A stretch of DNA of 64,000 nt from Hyalangium ruber (lineage in GTDB: Bacteria; Myxococcota; Myxococcia; Myxococcales; Myxococcaceae). The stretch is from positions 124,001-188,000 of the forward strand of contig NZ_JAXIVS010000012.1 of NCBI RefSeq assembly GCF_034259325.1, written 5' to 3'. The number at the start of each line of letters is the position of its first letter. The stretch's first letter is position 1. Below are positions 36,257 through 44,536 of the stretch, piece by piece. Made by a program: the position numbers and the translations under genes. The notes under the pieces are model-generated. The model was not told the origin of the DNA. It saw nothing but the letters and a program-made list of their open reading frames with translations, and made no database searches.

Positions 36257-37012
36257 ATGACCTTCTGCTCTCGCTGTGACGCCGAGAACCCCGACGACGC
36301 CTCCTTCTGCCAGGCGTGCAACGCCCCCATGCGTTCGGGCACCCTCGTGATGGCGGTTTCGCAGATCGCCCCCCGCCCCCAGGTATCGCTGCGCGTGGTC
36401 CGCGCCGATGGTGGCCCGGAGTCCGTGGTGCGCATGCAGCGTGACACCCTGACCTGCGGAGGCCAGGCGGACCTGTCGCTGCCGGATGACCCCTTCGTCA
36501 TGCCGCAACAGGCGCGCTTCTTCTTCTCGGGAATCCGCCTGGCCGTGGAGGACGTGGGGGGCGCCAACGGCGTCTTCGTCCGCCTGCGCCAGGAGCGGGA
36601 ATTGCCCACCGGCGGTGAGCTGCGGCTGGGCCGGCAGCGGCTGGTGCTCGAGCCGATTCCAACGGCCTCCACCGGGCCGGGGGGCGCGCAGATCTGGGGC
36701 TCTCCGGATGCGGGCTACCGGCTGCGTCTCGTGCAGCTCCTCGAAGGGGGCATGCGCGGCGCCGCCTACCCCCTCAAGGAGGGGGACAACATGCTGGGCC
36801 GCGAGGTGGGGGACATCACCTTCCCCACCGACGGCTTCGTCTCCGGGCGCCACGCCGTCCTCACGGTCCGCAAGGATCAGCTGTCGGTCCGGGATGTGGG
36901 CTCCTCCAACGGCACGTTCATGCGCCTGGCGGGCCCCACCTTCGTGGACAACGGCGACCACTTCCTCATCGGTCGCCAGCTGCTCCGGGTGGAGATCCAG
37001 GCGCCGGTCTGA
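36257..37012 (+). CDS. zinc-ribbon protein with two FHA domains
   Basis: 251 residues. A zinc ribbon (CSRCDAENPDDASFCQACN) is followed by a first FHA-like domain (about 42-135: TCGGQADLSLPDDPFVMPQQ, VEDVGGANGVFVRL), which is degenerate, and a second complete FHA domain (about 155-251: NMLGREVGDITFPTDGFVSG, RHAVLTVRKDQLSVRDVGSS, NGTFMRL). The second keeps the phosphothreonine-binding Gly-Arg, Ser-x-x-His and Asn-Gly pattern. Divergent from the kinase by 124 bases of shared upstream DNA. A likely phospho-reader of the neighbouring kinase. Confidence 0.88.
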   Translation: MTFCSRCDAENPDDASFCQACNAPMRSGTLVMAVSQIAPRPQVSLRVVRADGGPESVVRMQRDTLTCGGQADLSLPDDPFVMPQQARFFFSGIRLAVEDVGGANGVFVRLRQERELPTGGELRLGRQRLVLEPIPTASTGPGGAQIWGSPDAGYRLRLVQLLEGGMRGAAYPLKEGDNMLGREVGDITFPTDGFVSGRHAVLTVRKDQLSVRDVGSSNGTFMRLAGPTFVDNGDHFLIGRQLLRVEIQAPV

Positions 37013-37024
37013 GCGCACCGGGGC

Positions 37025-37044
37025 CGCGCAAGCAACCTTGCGCG
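37025..37044. terminator. terminator between convergent FHA and DksA-type genes
   Basis: Perfect 8-bp stem cgcgcaag / cttgcgcg with a 4-base loop in the 50-base gap between the two convergent stops. It could serve both genes; no T tract on either side. Confidence 0.45.
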
Positions 37045-37062
37045 ACCCTGGACGGCCTTCGC

Positions 37063-37425
37063 TCAGCCGTAGGAGCGCTCCTTCTTCTCCTGCTCCTCCT
37101 TGCAGCGGATGCAGAGCGTGGTGACGGGGCGGGCCTCCAGGCGCTTGGGAGAGATGTCCTCCTCGCAGCGCTCGCAGATGCCGAACGAGCCGTCCTCGAT
37201 GCGCTGCAGCGCCTTCTCGATCTTCTGCAGGAGGAACTTCTCCCGATCCCGCAGACGGAAGACCATGGACTGGGCGTACTCGGAAGAGGCCTGATCGATC
37301 TCGTCCGGGAGGTCGTCAGTATCGAAACTGGACTCCTCCACCAGGGTCTTCTTGGCGCTCTCGAGCAGCGCGGTCTTGCTGTCCTCGAGCATCTTCTTGT
37401 ACCGCTTGAGATCTTTCTGGTTCAC
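37063..37425 (-). CDS. dksA: DksA/TraR-family zinc-finger protein
   Basis: 120 residues, GTG start with GGAG eight bases upstream. The coiled coil (about 1-75) carries the tip motif DEIDQAS, which fits D-x-x-D-x-A, the residues DksA uses at the RNA polymerase secondary channel. The zinc finger is a complete C4 set (ICERCEEDI ... LCIRCKEE). It therefore may work with (p)ppGpp made by the nearby RelA in controlling stringent promoters. The length (about 120) is at the short end of DksA proteins, so a close paralogue rather than canonical DksA cannot be excluded. Confidence 0.88.
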   Translation of the reverse strand: MNQKDLKRYKKMLEDSKTALLESAKKTLVEESSFDTDDLPDEIDQASSEYAQSMVFRLRDREKFLLQKIEKALQRIEDGSFGICERCEEDISPKRLEARPVTTLCIRCKEEQEKKERSYG

Positions 37426-37558
37426 GGCCTTCGCTCCGATGGGCGAGAAAGAAAACGGACCCCGTCCCCCTAAAAAAAAGGCCCGAAAGCTTTATTCACA
37501 TGGACCGTAGTGTCAAGGTGCGCATGCCCAAGGCTGAGTGGGAGAGAGGGGAAGTGTA

Positions 37559-38440
37559 ATGAGCGAAGGTACGAAATTCGACCGGGAGTTCCTGCGCTCG
37601 GCCCTCTCTCTGGCAGCCAGGAACGAAGTAGACCACTTCTTGTACATCTGTGACACGCCCATCGCACCGGAGGACCTGCGAGGTAGGCCGGCGCGCAAGA
37701 AAATCATCTACGCGGTGACACTGGACAAGATCGCCCAGGACTACATGGCCCGGCAGCTTCGGGCCCTGGTCATTCCCGCCTATGACTACTCGCGTACGGA
37801 GCGGGTCAAGGTAGCCCTCGTCTCGGCGCTCTCCCAGGGGGCGATCAAGGAGGGGGACCTGGTGCTGTGCATGACCGGGAAGGTTGGGCGAGCGCCGGAC
37901 ACGCTGATGCACATGCGCATCGGGGGTTCGCTGGACGACCGGGTCGCCATCGAGGGTGTAAAGCTGGGCGAGGAGTTCAACTCGCAGGTGGTGGACGCGC
38001 TCATCCAGCTGGCGCTGCAGATCGGCCAGGAGGGCTTCGAGGGTCACCCCATCGGGACGATCATGACGATCGGGGACCACACGAGCGTGCTGGAGAAGAG
38101 CCGGCAGATGACCATCAACCCGTTCCAGGGCATCTCCGAGGCGGAGCGGAACGTGTTGGACCCGAAGATCCGCGAGGCCATCAAGAACTTCTCGGTGCTG
38201 GACGGGGCGTTCGTCATCCGCGAGGACGGGGTGGTGCTGGCGGCGGGCCGCTACCTGTCCTCGGCGGACGAGGCGGTGAAGATTCCGCTGGGCCTGGGCG
38301 CGCGGCACGCGGCGGCGGCGGGCATCACCTCCTCCACGCACTGCATCGCGCTGGTGGTGAGTCAGACTTCGGGAGCGGTGCGGCTCTTCAAGGGCGGCAA
38401 CATCGTCCTGGAGCTGCACCAGACGGCGCGCCGGACCTGA
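37559..38440 (+). CDS. diadenylate cyclase (DisA_N domain, DacZ-like)
   Basis: Predicted to make c-di-AMP from ATP. 293 residues from the ATG at 37559 (GAGGGG upstream). The N-terminal half (about 1-170) is an alpha/beta domain resembling the pyruvate-kinase C-terminal fold (LRALVIPAYDYSRTERVKVAL; TMTIGDHTSV), as in archaeal DacZ-type cyclases. The C-terminal DAC domain has DGA (215-217, in LDGAFVIREDG) and the second motif region GARHAAAAG, where the usual RHR is RHA (249-251). The remaining core (SGAVRLFKGG) is conserved. Activity is likely but the missing second Arg deserves a test. Convergent with the coiled-coil gene by 1 base. Confidence 0.8.
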   Translation: MSEGTKFDREFLRSALSLAARNEVDHFLYICDTPIAPEDLRGRPARKKIIYAVTLDKIAQDYMARQLRALVIPAYDYSRTERVKVALVSALSQGAIKEGDLVLCMTGKVGRAPDTLMHMRIGGSLDDRVAIEGVKLGEEFNSQVVDALIQLALQIGQEGFEGHPIGTIMTIGDHTSVLEKSRQMTINPFQGISEAERNVLDPKIREAIKNFSVLDGAFVIREDGVVLAAGRYLSSADEAVKIPLGLGARHAAAAGITSSTHCIALVVSQTSGAVRLFKGGNIVLELHQTARRT

Positions 38441-38441
38441 G

Positions 38442-39005
38442 CTACTCCTCCTTCTCCCCTGCCCCGCGCTCCTCGCGGTAGATGTCCGCGAGCGCGTGCG
38501 CCCGCTCGATCTCATCGCGGGCAGCGTCCACGGCGAGCACCTTCTCGATGCGGTCCACGCGCTCGCGCATGGCGCCGGTGACGAGCCCACCGGCGACGAG
38601 CCGGGCCGAGGCGCTCTGGCGCTCGGTGCGCAGCTCCACGACGCGCCGGCCTACCTCGTTGGCGGCCTCCAGCAGCAACCGGGCATCCTCCTCGGCGCGC
38701 TCCAGGGCCTCTCGGGTGGACTTGAGCAGACTCTCGGTCTGCTCCTGGTCGCGGGCGAGCACGGACATGCTCTTCACGTCTCCCCGGGAGTCGGCCACCG
38801 AGAGGCGCTGGGCGATGTCCGCGAGCTGGCGCGTGTAGCGCTCCTTCGCGCGAGACAGCTCTCCCTTGAGGGCCAGCAGCGTGGCGGCGGACTTGCGTAC
38901 CTCGGCCGCCTGGCGCTCCAGGTCCTCGATGAGCTGATCGAAGGCCGCGAGCGGGTCCGCGGGCTTCTGCTTCTTGTCCTTCTTGCGAAAGAGGCCGAAC
39001 AGCAT
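38442..39005 (-). CDS. PspA-like coiled-coil protein
   Basis: 187 residues, almost entirely helical coiled coil, with a basic hydrophobic N-terminus (MLFGLFRKKDKK) that could bind membranes. It resembles the PspA/ESCRT-III-like fold in length and composition (QLIEDLERQAAEVRKSAATL; LLKSTREALERAEEDARLLL), but I see no diagnostic motif. It is the third gene of an operon with the VWA and MoxR-type genes, starting 15 bases after the VWA stop, which suggests a shared membrane or envelope stress function. Confidence 0.7.
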   Translation of the reverse strand: MLFGLFRKKDKKQKPADPLAAFDQLIEDLERQAAEVRKSAATLLALKGELSRAKERYTRQLADIAQRLSVADSRGDVKSMSVLARDQEQTESLLKSTREALERAEEDARLLLEAANEVGRRVVELRTERQSASARLVAGGLVTGAMRERVDRIEKVLAVDAARDEIERAHALADIYREERGAGEKEE

Positions 39006-39020
39006 GTCCAGGGCGAGAGC

Positions 39021-41318
39021 CTACCCGAACGGACGGCAGAGGAGGCGCACGCGCGCGAGGTTGTCCTGGATGGGCTTTCCGCCCACCGCCAGCGCCGCCA
39101 GGTAGCGCGGGGGCGTCATCTGGTAGACACCGAGCAGGTGCTGGAGCAGCGCCACGCTCTCGGTGGCCCGGCGGTCGGCGGGCGCCAGGGAGGCTGCCTC
39201 GGCCAGGGCATCCAGGATGTCCGCCACGCGCGCCGTCACGTCGGCCCCGGGAGCCTCACGCTGCGGCGCCGCCGGGGGCTGCTCCGGAAAGAGCGCATCG
39301 AAGGAGACCTCCACCGCCACGGTCGCCGTGGAGGCCGCGCGTTTGGCCGCCACGGCCTCGAGCGCCTCCAGGTGGGGAAAGAGCGCGTCGAGCATCTCCG
39401 GCGTCTCGTGGATGTCCGGGGGCAGCAGCGTGCGCCAGGGCGCGTCGAACTCGGTGCGGGCCCACTGGATCTCCTCGTCGGAGAGGTGGTGGTAGAAGGC
39501 GCGGCCGCCCTGGGAGCGCTGCTCCTGCACCAGGGCCTTGAGGTCCATGTTCTCCTCGCCGAGCGAGATGAAGCTCAGGGCGATGTTGAGCGAGTCCACC
39601 GGGGCGCGGGTGCGGCGGATGAGCTCCATGTCCACCCGGTCCTCACCATCGGTGATGAGCACCACGGTGGCGCGGGCGAGGTAGGGGTCCCTGCCCTGCG
39701 CCGCCCGGATGGAGTCGAAGGCCGCCATCAGCGCCAGGGTGATGTCCGTCTGCCCCTCGGCGGGCGAGTGGCGGAAGAGCTTTTCGATCTGCCGGGTAGC
39801 CTCGGAGGCTGTGTCCACCCGGGCCAGCTCCGTGGGCGAGTCGTTGAAGAAGGAGAAGTACAGCGGATCGAAGGGCTGATCCCTGCGGGCCTTGGCGCGC
39901 AGGTTGTTGAGCTCGGCGATGACGATGGCGTCGCGGAAGCGGGCACGGGCGCCGTGCATGGAGCCGGAGGCGTCACACACGTAGACGCGCACGGCGGTGC
40001 GCTTCATCTTCTTGGGCTTGGGAGGCGGCTCCTCCTCCATATAGGCGCGCACGAGCTGCCGGTTCGCGGCCATGTCGTAGACGAGGAGCCGAGGGTCGGT
40101 GACGACGAAGTCGTGAACCTCGTGGAGGCTGCCCGTCGTCTCGAAGTGCATCTTCTGCGTGGGGTACGGCACCCGCTTGGGGATGGGCCGCAGCGCCCGG
40201 GTGTCCACCTGGACGATCTCCTCGGAGAGCGAGTCCTCCACGTCGAAGTAGCGCGCGCAGCCGGCCGCCAGCTCGAAGGCGGCGAGCTGCTCGGGATCGA
40301 GCGAGAAGGCCAGGTCCGCCAGCAGATCGTCCGCGCGAGACTTCCGGCCGTCTTCCTCTTGGAGCCCCTCGTCCACCTCCCCGCCTTGCGTGCGGGGCGT
40401 CTCGCCGAACCAGCGCGCCATCTCCTGCTGCTCGGCCTTCTCCATCAGCGAGCGCATCCTGCCGGTGGCGGGCAGCATGGGCTCCAGGGCGGCGTGGGCC
40501 GCGGCGGCCAGTTGGGACTCTCCAGCCTCCACGGCGCGCTCGTAGAGCCCTCGGAGCGAGCAGTAGGCCTCCCCCGGGGAGCGCCGGGCGGTGCTGCGCA
40601 CCTGCTTCACCAGCTCATCCAACGAGCGTACGGGCGAGCTGGCGCGGGTGCGCTCACGCGCCTCGGCCACCTCGCGGCGCAGCACCACGCCCCGGTCACG
40701 ATCGTGGTCCGCGCCCAGGCGCAGCAGCATCTCGTGGGCGAGATCCAGGTCGCGGCGCTTCTGGAGCACGTCCTCCACGTTGTCCCGCGCCCGCTCGGCG
40801 AGGAACTCGGCGATGGCCATGCGAGCGCTGGCGGGCGCTCTCCCCTCCCAGACATGGCCGGTGCGCGGGAGGATCTCGAACGGCGGCGGCGCGGCGGCGG
40901 GGGCGGAGCCGAAGACATCCGCCACCTTCACCACGCGCGCCAGCTGCACGAAGGCGCGCTCCAGCGTCGTCCTGGCGCCCGGGGGCATCTCTCCCGCGCG
41001 GCGGGCCCGCTCCACCCGGCGCAAGCGCTCCTCGAACTCCTCGAGCGCCTCGCTGGCCCGCGCGCCCAGGGCCTCCGCGAGCTTTCCGGCCCTGCCCTTG
41101 CGCACCCCGAGGCTGCGCAGCAGGTGCGCGTCCGCCAGGGTGTGTACGCCCACCCGATCCAGCTCCCGGTCCAGCGCCGCGATCGTCGGGAACGCCAGGT
41201 CCACCTCGCCGGGCGCCATGAGCCCGAGCGCCCAGCCGACCACGCCGGACGGACGCTCGGCGGCCTGCTGGAGCGCGTCGAGCCGCTGGCGCAGCCCCGT
41301 GAGCTGGGGGGCGAGCAT
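39021..41318 (-). CDS. VWA-domain protein (ViaA-like)
   Basis: 765 residues from the ATG at 41318 (GGGAGGG upstream). The N-terminal two thirds are helical and carry ALGLMAPGEVDLAFPTIAAL and long charged helices (about 200-420). The von Willebrand A domain is at about 440-640 and keeps the MIDAS metal site: DASGSMHG with Asp449, a Thr in GQTDITLAL, and VVLITDGED. The C-terminal part (about 660-765) is another helical region. It overlaps or abuts the MoxR-type gene upstream, the same order as E. coli ravA-viaA. Expected role: substrate adaptor for the AAA+ partner. Confidence 0.85.
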   Translation of the reverse strand: MLAPQLTGLRQRLDALQQAAERPSGVVGWALGLMAPGEVDLAFPTIAALDRELDRVGVHTLADAHLLRSLGVRKGRAGKLAEALGARASEALEEFEERLRRVERARRAGEMPPGARTTLERAFVQLARVVKVADVFGSAPAAAPPPFEILPRTGHVWEGRAPASARMAIAEFLAERARDNVEDVLQKRRDLDLAHEMLLRLGADHDRDRGVVLRREVAEARERTRASSPVRSLDELVKQVRSTARRSPGEAYCSLRGLYERAVEAGESQLAAAAHAALEPMLPATGRMRSLMEKAEQQEMARWFGETPRTQGGEVDEGLQEEDGRKSRADDLLADLAFSLDPEQLAAFELAAGCARYFDVEDSLSEEIVQVDTRALRPIPKRVPYPTQKMHFETTGSLHEVHDFVVTDPRLLVYDMAANRQLVRAYMEEEPPPKPKKMKRTAVRVYVCDASGSMHGARARFRDAIVIAELNNLRAKARRDQPFDPLYFSFFNDSPTELARVDTASEATRQIEKLFRHSPAEGQTDITLALMAAFDSIRAAQGRDPYLARATVVLITDGEDRVDMELIRRTRAPVDSLNIALSFISLGEENMDLKALVQEQRSQGGRAFYHHLSDEEIQWARTEFDAPWRTLLPPDIHETPEMLDALFPHLEALEAVAAKRAASTATVAVEVSFDALFPEQPPAAPQREAPGADVTARVADILDALAEAASLAPADRRATESVALLQHLLGVYQMTPPRYLAALAVGGKPIQDNLARVRLLCRPFG

Positions 41319-41376
41319 GCTCAAGCCCTCCCGAGGGCCGCCTCACGCGGCACGCGAATGTGGCGGGACCCGGAGC

Positions 41377-43941
41377 TCACGAGGCCGACCGCAGCTCCAG
41401 CACGCGCTTGCTGAAGCGCCCGAAGTCCTCGTCGATGCCGCGCAGCTGCTGCGCGAGCTTGCGCGCGGCCTCGCCCAGCTCTCCCTGCATCGCTCCCAGC
41501 GTGCCCAGCACGCCCCGGAGCCGCACCAACTCTCCCTCCTTCAGCGCCAGCAGCGGGAAGCGGCTCTTTACCAGCCGCTCGAAGGCGCGCTCCGCCTCGG
41601 TGCGCCCCTTGAGCGCCTCCAGCTCCGGCAGCAGCGCGGTGAGCAACTGCGTGAGCCAGCTGCGCAGGTACTTGATGCGGGTGTGGGCGAAGGCCAGCTC
41701 GGCCTGGGCCACCGCCTGCCGGACGTTGTCCGAGAGGAATGAGGCCGCCGACGCCTGCCGCGCGAAGGCCAGCTGGCTGTCCAGGCCGAGCAGCGCGGCC
41801 AGCTCCCCATCGGGGGCCCGGACCGAGAAGGTGTTGCGATAGAACGCGTAGGCGTCACCGTTGACCACCGCCGAGGGCGCGGGCGGAGGGCTCGCCACGT
41901 CTCGCGACATCGAGCGGGCGTGCTCGATGAGGCGGTTCTCCATGGCCTCCCGGCACTCGTGGAGCACGGACTCGGGGGAAAGGCCCTCCTGCCGCAGGTT
42001 CTCCGCCACCGTCTGCACGGCCCGAGCGTACTGTTCGATGCGCTCGAAGGGCGTGGTGCTCAGCACCTGCCGGGCATAGGCCATGCCCAGCGGCTGCAAC
42101 AGCTCCTGCTTCAACCCGGGCTGCGAAGGATCCAGCGACTGCAGCGACTGCTCCAGCTGGGTCAGGCGCCGTGAGTCGGCGGCGAGCGCCTCGAAGGGGT
42201 CTCGCCGTGCGGGCCGGGGCGCCTGGAAGGCCGCGGCCGCGCGCCGGCGCAGCGAGGCGACCACGCGGCGGCGCACCGCCATGTCCGCCACCCGCAGCCG
42301 CTCCATGGCCGAGGGCGCACCCTCGGAGAGCAACCCCGACAGCGAGGAGACCTGGGAGATCTCCTCCTCCAGGTTGTCGGCCAGGCCCACCAGCCCTTCG
42401 ATCTTGAGCCCGTCCTCGAACTCCACGCCCTCTGCCGACAGGGCGATCATCTCGAGCATCTGCTCCAGCAGGCGCGCGGTGGCCTCGCACATGGGCGCCA
42501 GCTGGGAGCGCAGCTCAGGGACACTCCGGCACAGCTCCAGCACGTCCTTGAAGGCCGACAGCAGCTGGAGCCCGCCGCGTTCCTGGCCACCGACACCCGC
42601 GGGCGCCCCGGAGGCGTCCCCCTGCAGGGGAACCATGCCGCGCGCCAGCCGCTGCTCCACCGCCGTGACCAGGCCGCGCGCCGCCCCCAACAGGGGCGCC
42701 CGGTTGTCCTGGTGCCGAGGGCCAGGCACGAGCTTCACCAGCAACCGCTGCGCGGTGACGGAGGCCATGCCGGGCTGGAAGTTGCGGGACAGCGCCTCGG
42801 CGGCCCCCACATCCTCCGCCGCGTTCAGCGAGCCGGCCTCGCGCTCCACGCCGGAAACGAGCTCGTTGCGCACCTTGGCCAGCGCTTCATCGAAGGTCCG
42901 CTGCTCCAGCCGGACGATCTCCAGCTGGGCCCGCTCGCGCGGATCCACCGCCACCTTGAGGAGCGCCTCGGCCTCGGCCGCCGGAGGTCCACCGAGCAGG
43001 AAGAACCACCGCAGCGACTCCAGGTCGTCGATCGTCGCCTCGAGCTGGCGATCCGGGCGATGGTAGATCTGGTCGCGCACCACGGCGGCCTTGAGCGCCC
43101 ACATCGCCTTCACCACCGAGCGCTGGGAGAAGTACTTGGTAGGAACGTAGTCAGGCAGCTTGGCCACCTGGGCCGACAGCGAGCGCTCCAGCCCGTCCGC
43201 CAGCAACTCCACGCCCTCGAGGATCTGGCTGGAGACCTTCACCTTGGTGACGGACTCCTGGAGCAGATCGAGCTGCTGCAGGGTGAGCGCGGCGCGAAGA
43301 TCCGGCCGGGAGCCATGCATGAAGCGGTGGAGCATGGCGGCGCGGCTGGCGCGCCGGGCGAACGACTTGGGCACGAAGGCGATGAAGCTGAGCCGATCCG
43401 CGAAGGCCAGCAACAGCTCCGGCGAGCGCGCCAGCACCTCGGAGAGGTAGCGGTTGCTCGTCATGATGGCGCACTCGATCCGCCCGCTCGTCACCCGCCG
43501 TCCGTGCTTGAGCTCGCGCTCATGCAGGACGTTGAGGATGGAGCGCAGCAGCATGTCGCGCCCGTCGAACACCTCGTCCAGGAAGGCGTGGACGGCGCCC
43601 AGCATGCCGTCATCGGTGATGTACTCGGTGCGCCCCGTCTCGGTGAGCACCTTGAAGTCCACCGGGCCGATGAGGTCCGTCTGCACCGTGGACTCGGCGA
43701 TCTGCTTGGAGAAGAGCGACGGGCCGCCGGTCTTCTCATCGAGGATGCGCCCCAGCACGGAGCTGGCGATGGCGCTCTTGGCGGTGCCGGGCGGCCCCAC
43801 CACGAGCACGTGCTCCCGGCACAGCAGGGCCAGCTCGATCTGGGTGAAGAGCGTCTCGCGCTCGAGGTACGTGTCGCGCAGCTCTCCAAAGAAGCGTCGG
43901 AAGGCCTGCGCGGCCTGGGGATAGGTCGAGGGCTGGGTCAC
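41377..43941 (-). CDS. MoxR-family AAA+ ATPase with long helical extension (RavA-like)
   Basis: 854 residues, GTG start. The AAA+ module (about 15-310) has Walker A GPPGTAKS (49-56), an insertion typical of MoxR proteins (IAESTVQTDLIGPVDFKVL), Walker B with HAFLDEVFDGRDMLL, sensor 1 (CAIMTSNRYL) and an arginine finger region (LAFADRLSFIAFVPK). Beyond it are about 540 residues of helices with no catalytic motif; this is much longer than RavA (about 500 aa). It pairs with the VWA gene 58 bases downstream and the PspA-like gene. Probably a chaperone that remodels a membrane or redox complex. Confidence 0.88.
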   Translation of the reverse strand: MTQPSTYPQAAQAFRRFFGELRDTYLERETLFTQIELALLCREHVLVVGPPGTAKSAIASSVLGRILDEKTGGPSLFSKQIAESTVQTDLIGPVDFKVLTETGRTEYITDDGMLGAVHAFLDEVFDGRDMLLRSILNVLHERELKHGRRVTSGRIECAIMTSNRYLSEVLARSPELLLAFADRLSFIAFVPKSFARRASRAAMLHRFMHGSRPDLRAALTLQQLDLLQESVTKVKVSSQILEGVELLADGLERSLSAQVAKLPDYVPTKYFSQRSVVKAMWALKAAVVRDQIYHRPDRQLEATIDDLESLRWFFLLGGPPAAEAEALLKVAVDPRERAQLEIVRLEQRTFDEALAKVRNELVSGVEREAGSLNAAEDVGAAEALSRNFQPGMASVTAQRLLVKLVPGPRHQDNRAPLLGAARGLVTAVEQRLARGMVPLQGDASGAPAGVGGQERGGLQLLSAFKDVLELCRSVPELRSQLAPMCEATARLLEQMLEMIALSAEGVEFEDGLKIEGLVGLADNLEEEISQVSSLSGLLSEGAPSAMERLRVADMAVRRRVVASLRRRAAAAFQAPRPARRDPFEALAADSRRLTQLEQSLQSLDPSQPGLKQELLQPLGMAYARQVLSTTPFERIEQYARAVQTVAENLRQEGLSPESVLHECREAMENRLIEHARSMSRDVASPPPAPSAVVNGDAYAFYRNTFSVRAPDGELAALLGLDSQLAFARQASAASFLSDNVRQAVAQAELAFAHTRIKYLRSWLTQLLTALLPELEALKGRTEAERAFERLVKSRFPLLALKEGELVRLRGVLGTLGAMQGELGEAARKLAQQLRGIDEDFGRFSKRVLELRSAS

Positions 43942-43992
43942 GGGTAGACGGGCGGAAGCGGGAGGGCGGTCATGTTAGCCCCCCCGTGCCGT

Positions 43993-44400
43993 CTATTTGA
44001 AGTGGACCGCACACGCCCCATCCGGACAGTTGCGCCCAGCGATGCGGAAGCGGTAGCGCGCCACCATCCCATACATGGCGTCCGCGAGCTGCCGCAGCCC
44101 CGGCACGTAGTAGATGTATAGGACCTTACCCAGCACTCTGCGTCCGAGTCCCCGGACGATGGCCTCGGCACCCTCGACGACCCGGCCGTCGGCCTGCACG
44201 AGCTGCATGGCCGCCTCGCACCGCTCGGGAGAGACCCCGGGAAAGGCGGCGAGCGCCCCCTCCTCCCGGAAGTTGCGCAACTCGGTCCCATGCCCGCCCA
44301 GCAGGCGCTTGAGCTCCTTCGAGGCCCCGACACAGATGCGGCAGTGCCCGTCATAGAGGATCACGTCATGCCCCGGGGGCGTGGTCATCAGCACCGTCAC
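43993..44400 (-). CDS. DCC-family (DUF393) thiol-disulfide protein
   Basis: 135 residues, GTG start at 44400 with GAGGTGAC upstream (ATG at 44388 has no RBS). Motif ILYDGHCRICVGAS gives the DxxCxxC that names the family, in a thioredoxin-like fold (AAMQLVQADGRVVEGAEAI). The C-terminal region is helical and moderately hydrophobic (LYIYYVPGLRQLADAMYGMV). The function of DCC proteins is poorly known. It sits alone between the MoxR-type gene and the dnaK terminator. Confidence 0.85.
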   Translation of the reverse strand: MTVLMTTPPGHDVILYDGHCRICVGASKELKRLLGGHGTELRNFREEGALAAFPGVSPERCEAAMQLVQADGRVVEGAEAIVRGLGRRVLGKVLYIYYVPGLRQLADAMYGMVARYRFRIAGRNCPDGACAVHFK

Positions 44401-44470
44401 GCGTCACCTCGCACCCCCAGTATGTCACCTGCGCGCGCGCTTCTCACGGCAAAGGCACGGGCCCTCCAAA

Positions 44471-44510
44471 GAGAAAGGGCCGGCGCCCCAGGGGAGCACC
44501 GGCCCTTCTC
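44471..44510 (-). terminator. rho-independent terminator of dnaK
   Basis: Stem GAGAAAGGGCCGG / CCGGCCCTTCTC, 12 pairs with one bulged A and a 15-base loop, 27 bases beyond the dnaK stop. The minus strand continues CTCTTTGGAGGG after the hairpin. Confidence 0.75.
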
Positions 44511-44536
44511 ACGCCATCGGCCTCAGGCCGGGCGGA

